Assembly (NCBI GenBank): GCA_921293015.1
Contig: OV121090.1
Location: 35,499,082 to 35,563,081 of the forward strand
Direction of reading: 5' to 3'
Origin: Phorcus lineatus
Lineage: Eukaryota > Mollusca > Gastropoda > Trochida > Trochidae
Length of the DNA: 64,000 nucleotides
Positions 59,145 to 64,000 of this stretch are shown here, in pieces. Each line of letters begins with the position of its first letter. Positions within the stretch are counted from its first letter, which is position 1. Both the position numbers and the translations under genes were made by a program. The notes under the pieces were generated by a model. That model saw only the letters and a list, made by a program, of their open reading frames with translations. It was not told the origin of the DNA and ran no database searches.

Positions 59145-59363
59145 TGGATGACTCTTTGAAGATTTGAAGCAGATCCCCAGAGAGACAGTCGTTGAGATTA
59201 ATATCCTTGACGATTACGTAGATTTGAAAGTAGCTAGGTGCTTCGAGGTACATGTAACAGTCACTGATGGCTGGAGAGACGGTGTCCGAGCTGGACATCT
59301 CAAGTGTAATCCCTCCCTCGTCATACACGTTGATGTGGTTAACACAGCTCTCCATTAGGTACA
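59145..59363 (-). CDS. CUB/LDLRa membrane protein, coding exon 2 (first half of CUB)
   Basis: This is the main annotation for the gene, whose four exons (62480-62405, 59363-59145, 58815-58672, 56832-56585) give 228 residues. Order: signal peptide 1-22, CUB ~30-146, LDLRa ~147-185, transmembrane ~188-208, short tail. Such proteins bind extracellular ligands at the cell surface; the ligand is unknown. This exon encodes ESCVNHINVYDEGGITLEMS, AISDCYMYLEAPSYFQIYVI and NDCLSGDLLQIFKESS, including the C-x-G-D-x-L-x-I-F motif of CUB. The acceptor is ATGCTTACAG and the donor GTCAGT, chosen over GTGATG because only it keeps phase 1. All three introns are phase 1. Confidence 0.78.
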
Positions 59364-60452
59364 CTGTAAGCATGATTTGGAAATGTTATATGAAATAATA
59401 TGAAACAAGCGGAATAATGTGGTGTTTGTCTACATACATGTAAAATGCCATGTATGCTTTGTGTATTCTACCTGTACTTTGACATTGGTATATTCTTGAT
59501 TCTGATTTCCTAACTTGAAAATTTTTCCTTATGTAAACAATGTATACCCGAAAATTGGCAGAGTCGAATCACCGATAAAATTACATATCGTGTTCAGTAG
59601 ATTCAATCCGACTCACGATTTATTTTTCTATTTTTTCTTATTTATGTCTGCTTTTAGATTTCAGGAATCAAAAATTCAGTTTAAATGTTTTAAACTTGCT
59701 AACGTAGTCCATGTTTAAAAATTAAACCTTATTCAATTCAGCCAATTTCTTTTGAATAGAATGTCCATTGTATTACGAAATTTAGGCCACAATATTGACG
59801 GCACTAAATAATCTTGGGTAAGTTTGGATTTGTGTTTTTCAAAACACCTGTTGAAGAGTTATAAAATGTTTTCTTGATCTATTGATTCATTGAATATTGT
59901 AGAGTTTCTTCGTGTGAGGTGTCACAGTTCGATATGACATGCACGTTGTAAACTTAAGCTTTAACCTTTTGACAACACCGTCAATGTGCGTGTTGTTAAA
60001 TCTAATCAATACTCCACCGAACTTCAGCATAAAAATCATCTGTTAAGTAAACAATTATAAGATATTTTATGAGCGCGTGTCCCAGTTTCAATCCTCTCTG
60101 TACACCCTACCGATTCTATAGTAAAGCAGGTCTTGGCTTTGAACTAATTGATACTTTGTCGTACCCTGCCCGCAAACGTGCCTAATTAATACGTAACATT
60201 GTGGCAGTGAAAGGGATTTTCATCAAGAAATGACAGTGAAATGACGAAGATGGGACTTTCTCTTCCTCAAATACGAAGTTAGCTTTTTTGTCATATTAAA
60301 AGACTCTAATTTTGTCAAACTAAGTGTAAATATGACAAATAAGCTAAAAGAGGACAGATATTGAAGAAAATCTGAAAGATCAAAGATTGTGTCACGACTC
60401 TTTCAGAGTTAATATACAAGGTTCCTTATTTTAGGAGACAATGCTATATTGA

Positions 60453-60895
60453 AATTTGGAAGTTGATCAAGTAGATCCAAATATTAGTACTTCTCGGCAT
60501 TTTCTACCAAAAGCACCTGCTGAAGCGGCCTTGAATGTCTACGATGGTTACAACGGTATAACAAAAGATGCCAATAAAACAACACAGGTACCTATTGAGA
60601 AGTTTTAGTTGGTGATGTCAAAAAGACTTATGAACGTTTCGAATTAGACAGGATCATATAAAAGAAAATAAGGTTTATCTTTCAGTTCTTTCCCCGCAAA
60701 CCTGACAATTTCGATCAACTTAATAAAACTCGAAATTTTGCTCCTTCATTATTGCTTGACAGGATTGTAGGACCAAATACAAATTATTATGGCAATCACT
60801 CCTTCCTGAAAGAGACTTCATTATCGAACTATGCACTGATAACTGAAAATTTCGTGAAATTGCAAAAGACCACAGTTATTGCTTACAAAGTCTGA
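60453..60895 (+). pseudogene. Decayed plus-strand coding remnant in intron 1 of the CUB gene
   Basis: Two nearby open segments on the strand opposite the host gene. The first gives EVDQVDPNISTSRHFLPKAP, then EAALNVYDGYNGITKDANK to a stop near 60609. The second, from an acceptor-like TTTATCTTTCAG at 60685, reads FFPRKPDNFDQLNKTRNFAP, then LLLDRIVGPNTNYYGNHSFL to TGA at 60893-60895. Composition is protein-like but I recognise no family. Could be a processed pseudogene or transposon fragment. Confidence 0.25.
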
Positions 60896-61069
60896 GTCTG
60901 TGAGTGCAGTTGTTAGCTGTAATACAATAACATTAGGTGTGACAAGAAACCAAAATCAGCCTTTTAGGACAAAACAAGATTTTACCACGATATGGAAATC
61001 AATTTTCTTCTATGTTGATGAAGATTATTGAATTATGTTCTATGGAAAATGTCATTAGATGAAAAGTCA

Positions 61070-61613
61070 TCATGTTGTGTATGGTCTTTCAAATGCAGCA
61101 AGTGTTGAATCGTGTTTTCTGGTAACTGTATAAGATTCACTTAATGAATGCTGTCCTCTGACTCTGAATCCGATGGCGAAGATTGGATCCTCTCTGATGA
61201 GGTGTCCTTGGTAGCAACGGTAAATTTCCAGACACCAGTCAAGTGCCCCATTATCTTTGACAATACACCTGTTCAGTTTTCTTGTGGACCCATGAGTTAG
61301 TAAATGTAATAATGGACTAGTCCAACATATCCATAACTGATGGTCATTAGGTATTATGAAATAAGACACTTCTACCTTCGATGGAGTCCTAACAAGCTGC
61401 AGTTCTTCCACTTCGTTCCATTCCAAAGAATGGAATGATGTACTTGTTAAGTAGAGGTTTACACCACTCATAGCCACAAAACAACAACAAAGGTGGACTT
61501 GATAATCATTCAGGCACAGAACAAGGATATATAAATACCGATCGACCAAAGATGAAAATGCAATCTCTGAAGAATACGCATCACTCTTTAACAGCCCACA
61601 TGGAAGCCCACTT
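61070..61613 (-). CDS. Unknown terminal exon (181 residues) nested in intron 1 of the CUB gene
   Basis: On the minus strand the acceptor GGTTTTCTTTCAG is followed by an open frame of 181 codons to TGA at 61070-61072, one of the longest frames in the window. Pieces include SGLPCGLLKSDAYSSEIAFS, VEELQLVRTPSKVEVSYFII, NDHQLWICWTSPLLHLLTHG and LIREDPIFAIGFRVRGQHS. Alternating hydrophobic strands suggest an all-beta, perhaps propeller-like fold, but I cannot name a family. It enters in phase 2, whereas CUB exon 1 leaves in phase 1, so it is not a simple alternative exon. It may be the last exon of an overlapping gene starting beyond the window. Confidence 0.4.
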
Positions 61614-62175
61614 CTGAAAGAAAACCCATTTGAAGTTATCAACAGCTTAAAAAACAATACGTGTTGATTGTGGTGGTATTTTTCTCAGTGACTGGAACTT
61701 CAATATTTTAATCGAAATTTCAGGAAATAGGAATTTTGAAAATAGGACCCTCTCTGTCTAATTCATCATGCCAAATTTCGAATTTTTGTATCATACAGTG
61801 TAATAATGTGTAATTATCGCCCTAGTTTCAAGGAGAATCTTACAGAAGACACTACATGTAGCAATCTGACAGCGCAGCCTAAAACATTACTTAACAACAG
61901 TGAAAATTATAATAACCAATGCACCTGTCCTTTTTTCTGATCATTTTATTGTATATAATTTATCGTGAAAGTATTCTACAAAATAAAAAGTGGTTCTTAA
62001 AATTCTTTGTATTGATTATCTTCAAGTGAATAATTCAAACAATAAGGACATACGCGGTTTCATAACATCATGATATTTGGCAGCAAATACAGATTTCATT
62101 GCTTAATATGTTAACGGTTTTTATGGCTTAAATTGGGATTACACTATTTGCAGTCGAAATTATTGTACTTTTTAG

Positions 62176-62258
62176 AGGTTTCGAGTGAATCGAACCCATA
62201 TGCAGGATCAGCACTCATTACTCAAACAACTCTTTCATACCGCCATCAAGACCGAATA
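62176..62258 (-). repeat. tRNA-like sequence (SINE or tRNA pseudogene)
   Basis: The minus strand has an A-box-like TTGATGGCGGTATGA and a B-box-like ATGGGTTCGATTCAC about 40 bases apart, the spacing of a tRNA gene. The T-stem and acceptor stem do not pair well, so a working tRNA is unlikely. Confidence 0.35.
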
Positions 62259-62404
62259 GTCGATTAGATTCCAAATTGCACTTGACAAATACAAGAGACA
62301 ATCACTGAACAATTCATTTTAAGTTAAGCCTGCATGTTTATGTACATTCATATCTAGAGATGAAAATTGAACAAATTGACAAAAACTATAAAAACAAAAC
62401 TTAC

Positions 62405-62480
62405 ATGTTTTACCGTTTACAGCAAGGGCTACAAACGAAACCGAGAGGACACGATTTACTATTCTTCTCAACACCGCCAT
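62405..62480 (-). CDS. CUB/LDLRa membrane protein, coding exon 1 (signal peptide)
   Basis: ATG at 62480-62478 opens MAVLRRIVNRVLSVSFVALA and VNGKT, a classic signal peptide: basic n-region, hydrophobic core, and small residues before the cut. It ends in phase 1 at the consensus donor GTAAGT (62404-62399). Upstream at about 62509 is an acceptor-like TCAACTTACAG, so the 5' leader may be spliced and the 208-bp array would then be in a 5' intron. Confidence 0.75.
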
Positions 62481-62528
62481 GTTTGATTTGTGTACACACT
62501 TGTCGCCAAGCAAACCTGTAAGTTGAGA

Positions 62529-64000
62529 CACAATGTGATGTACATTTGATGAAAGTTTGGTTTAGAAATATGCATTTTTAAAAAAGTTATCGCGCTCGCT
62601 ACAACATTATGTATATTTTCGACTTAGTCTTTTTCCGCGATTTTGGTCCAAAATGGCTATCTGTATCTCGATAAAGTCGAATCTGGAGCCTAAACCAAGA
62701 ATGTGACAGGGAATTTCTTACATTCAATCGATAGAACACAATGTGATGTACATTTGGTGAAAGTTTGGTTTAGAAATATGCATTTTTAAAAAAGTTATCG
62801 CGCTCGCTACAACATTATGTATATTTTCGACTTAGTCTTTTTCCGCGATTTTGGTCCAAAATGGCTATCTGTATCTCGATAAGGTCGAATCTGGAGCCTA
62901 AACCAAGAATCTGACAGAGAATTTCTTACATTCAATCGATAGAACACAATGTGATGTACATTTGATGAAAGTTTGGTTTAGATATATGCATTTTTTAAAA
63001 AGTTATCGCGCTCGCTACAACATTATGTATATTTTCGACTTAGTCTTTTTCCGCGATTTTGGTCCAAAATGGCTATCTGTATCTCGATAAGGTCGAATCT
63101 GGAGCCTAAACCAAGAATCTGACAGGGAATTTCTTACATTCAATCGATAGAACACAATGTGATGTACATTTGATGAAAGTTTGGTTTAGATATATGCATT
63201 TTTTAAAAAGTTATCGCGCTCGCTACAACATTATGTATATTTTCGACTTAGTCTTTTTCCGCGATTTTGGTCCAAAATGGCTATCTGTATCTCGATAAGG
63301 TCGAATCTGGAGCCTAAACCAAGAATCTGACAGGGAATTTCTTACATTCAATCGATAGAACACAATGTGATGTACATTTGATGAAAGTTTGGTTTAGAAA
63401 TATGCATTTTTAAAAAAGTTATCGCGCTCGCTACAACATTATGTATATTTTCGACTTAGTCTTTTTCCGCGATTTTGGTCCAAAATGGCTATCTGTATCT
63501 CGATAAGGTCGAATCTGGAGCCTAAACCAAGAATCTGACAGGGAATTTCTTACATTCAATCGATAGAACACAATGTGATGTACATTTGATGAAAGTTTGG
63601 TTTAGATATATGCATTTTTTAAAAAGTTATCGCGCTCGCTACAACATTATGTATATTTTCGACTTAGTCTTTTTCCGCGATTTTGGTCCAAATGGCTATC
63701 TGTATCTCGATAAGGTCGAATCTGGAGCCTAAACCAATAATCTGACAGGGAATTTCTTACATTCAATCAATAGAACACAATGTGATGTACATTTGATGAA
63801 AGTTTGGTTTAGAAATATGCATTTTTAAAAAAGTTATCGCGCTCGCTATAACATTATGTATATTTTCGACTTAGTCTTTTTCCGCGATTTTGGTCCAAAA
63901 TGGCTATCTGTATCTCGATAAGGTCGAATCTGGAGCCTAAACCAAGAATCTGACAGAGAATTTCTTACATTCAATCGATAGAACACAATGTGATGTACAT
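62529..64000. repeat. 208-bp tandem array (7 full units, runs off the window)
   Basis: CACAATGTGATGTACATTTG starts at 62529, 62737, 62945, 63153, 63361, 63569, 63776 and 63984. Spacing is 208 bp except one unit of 207, which lacks one A near 63691. Units are more than 95% identical; the main variants are AGAAATATGC/AGATATATGC and GACAGGGAA/GACAGAGAA. This satellite-like array lies directly upstream of the CUB gene's first coding exon. Confidence 0.98.

Overview
This window is AT-rich, intron-rich animal nuclear DNA. Coding exons are short and sparse, with GT/AG borders and long introns, and most of the sequence is transposon debris, miniature inverted-repeat elements (MITEs), tandem arrays and microsatellites. 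The mix (Tc1/mariner relics, a non-LTR retrotransposon, many MITE families, a 208-bp satellite-like array, a CUB/LDLRa membrane protein) fits a lophotrochozoan, most likely a bivalve mollusc. The taxon is an inference. There is no operon, prokaryotic or phage signal.

Layout. (1) 1-6157: two divergent genes for mitochondrial proteins. DECR1 (2,4-dienoyl-CoA reductase) runs leftward, with exon 1 at 2164-2214 and exon 2 at 62-261, and leaves the window. BOLA3 (Fe-S cluster delivery) runs rightward, with coding exons at 4189-4348, 5011-5099 and 6092-6157; its first coding exon was not found. An ETS-type CCGGAAGT site sits just upstream of the DECR1 start. (2) 6158-28300: about 22 kb with no gene I can support. 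It holds a decayed Tc1-like transposase (10990-11660), a poly-G tract, two copies of a dispersed repeat carrying an RFX-like palindrome, a degenerate ~200-bp repeat array, a dense cluster of the palindrome GGCCAGTACTGGCC, and a MITE with three perfect CRE sites. (3) 29232-44097: a TLC-domain membrane protein in two coding exons separated by a 13.5-kb intron packed with 48-bp, 63-bp and 36-bp arrays, a hairpin, a tRNA-like sequence and a MITE. (4) 44098-53200: a 5'-truncated LINE between ~40-bp direct repeats, a GNAT-like acetyltransferase with an apparent one-base frameshift, and a second Tc1 relic. (5) 54100-64000: MITEs and a leftward four-exon gene for a small type I membrane protein (signal peptide, CUB, degenerate LDLRa, transmembrane helix). 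Its introns and flanks carry a 34-bp array starting at a splice donor, a 208-bp array beside exon 1 and a MITE about 25 bp past the stop codon.

DECR1 and BOLA3 both act in mitochondria (auxiliary beta-oxidation and Fe-S assembly), which may explain a shared promoter region. I see no other functional link between neighbouring genes. Exon joins were assembled by eye from reading frame, intron phase and GT/AG borders, and need RNA-seq support. The most distinctive features are the non-coding repeats, several with defined inverted ends and target-site duplications that fix their boundaries.
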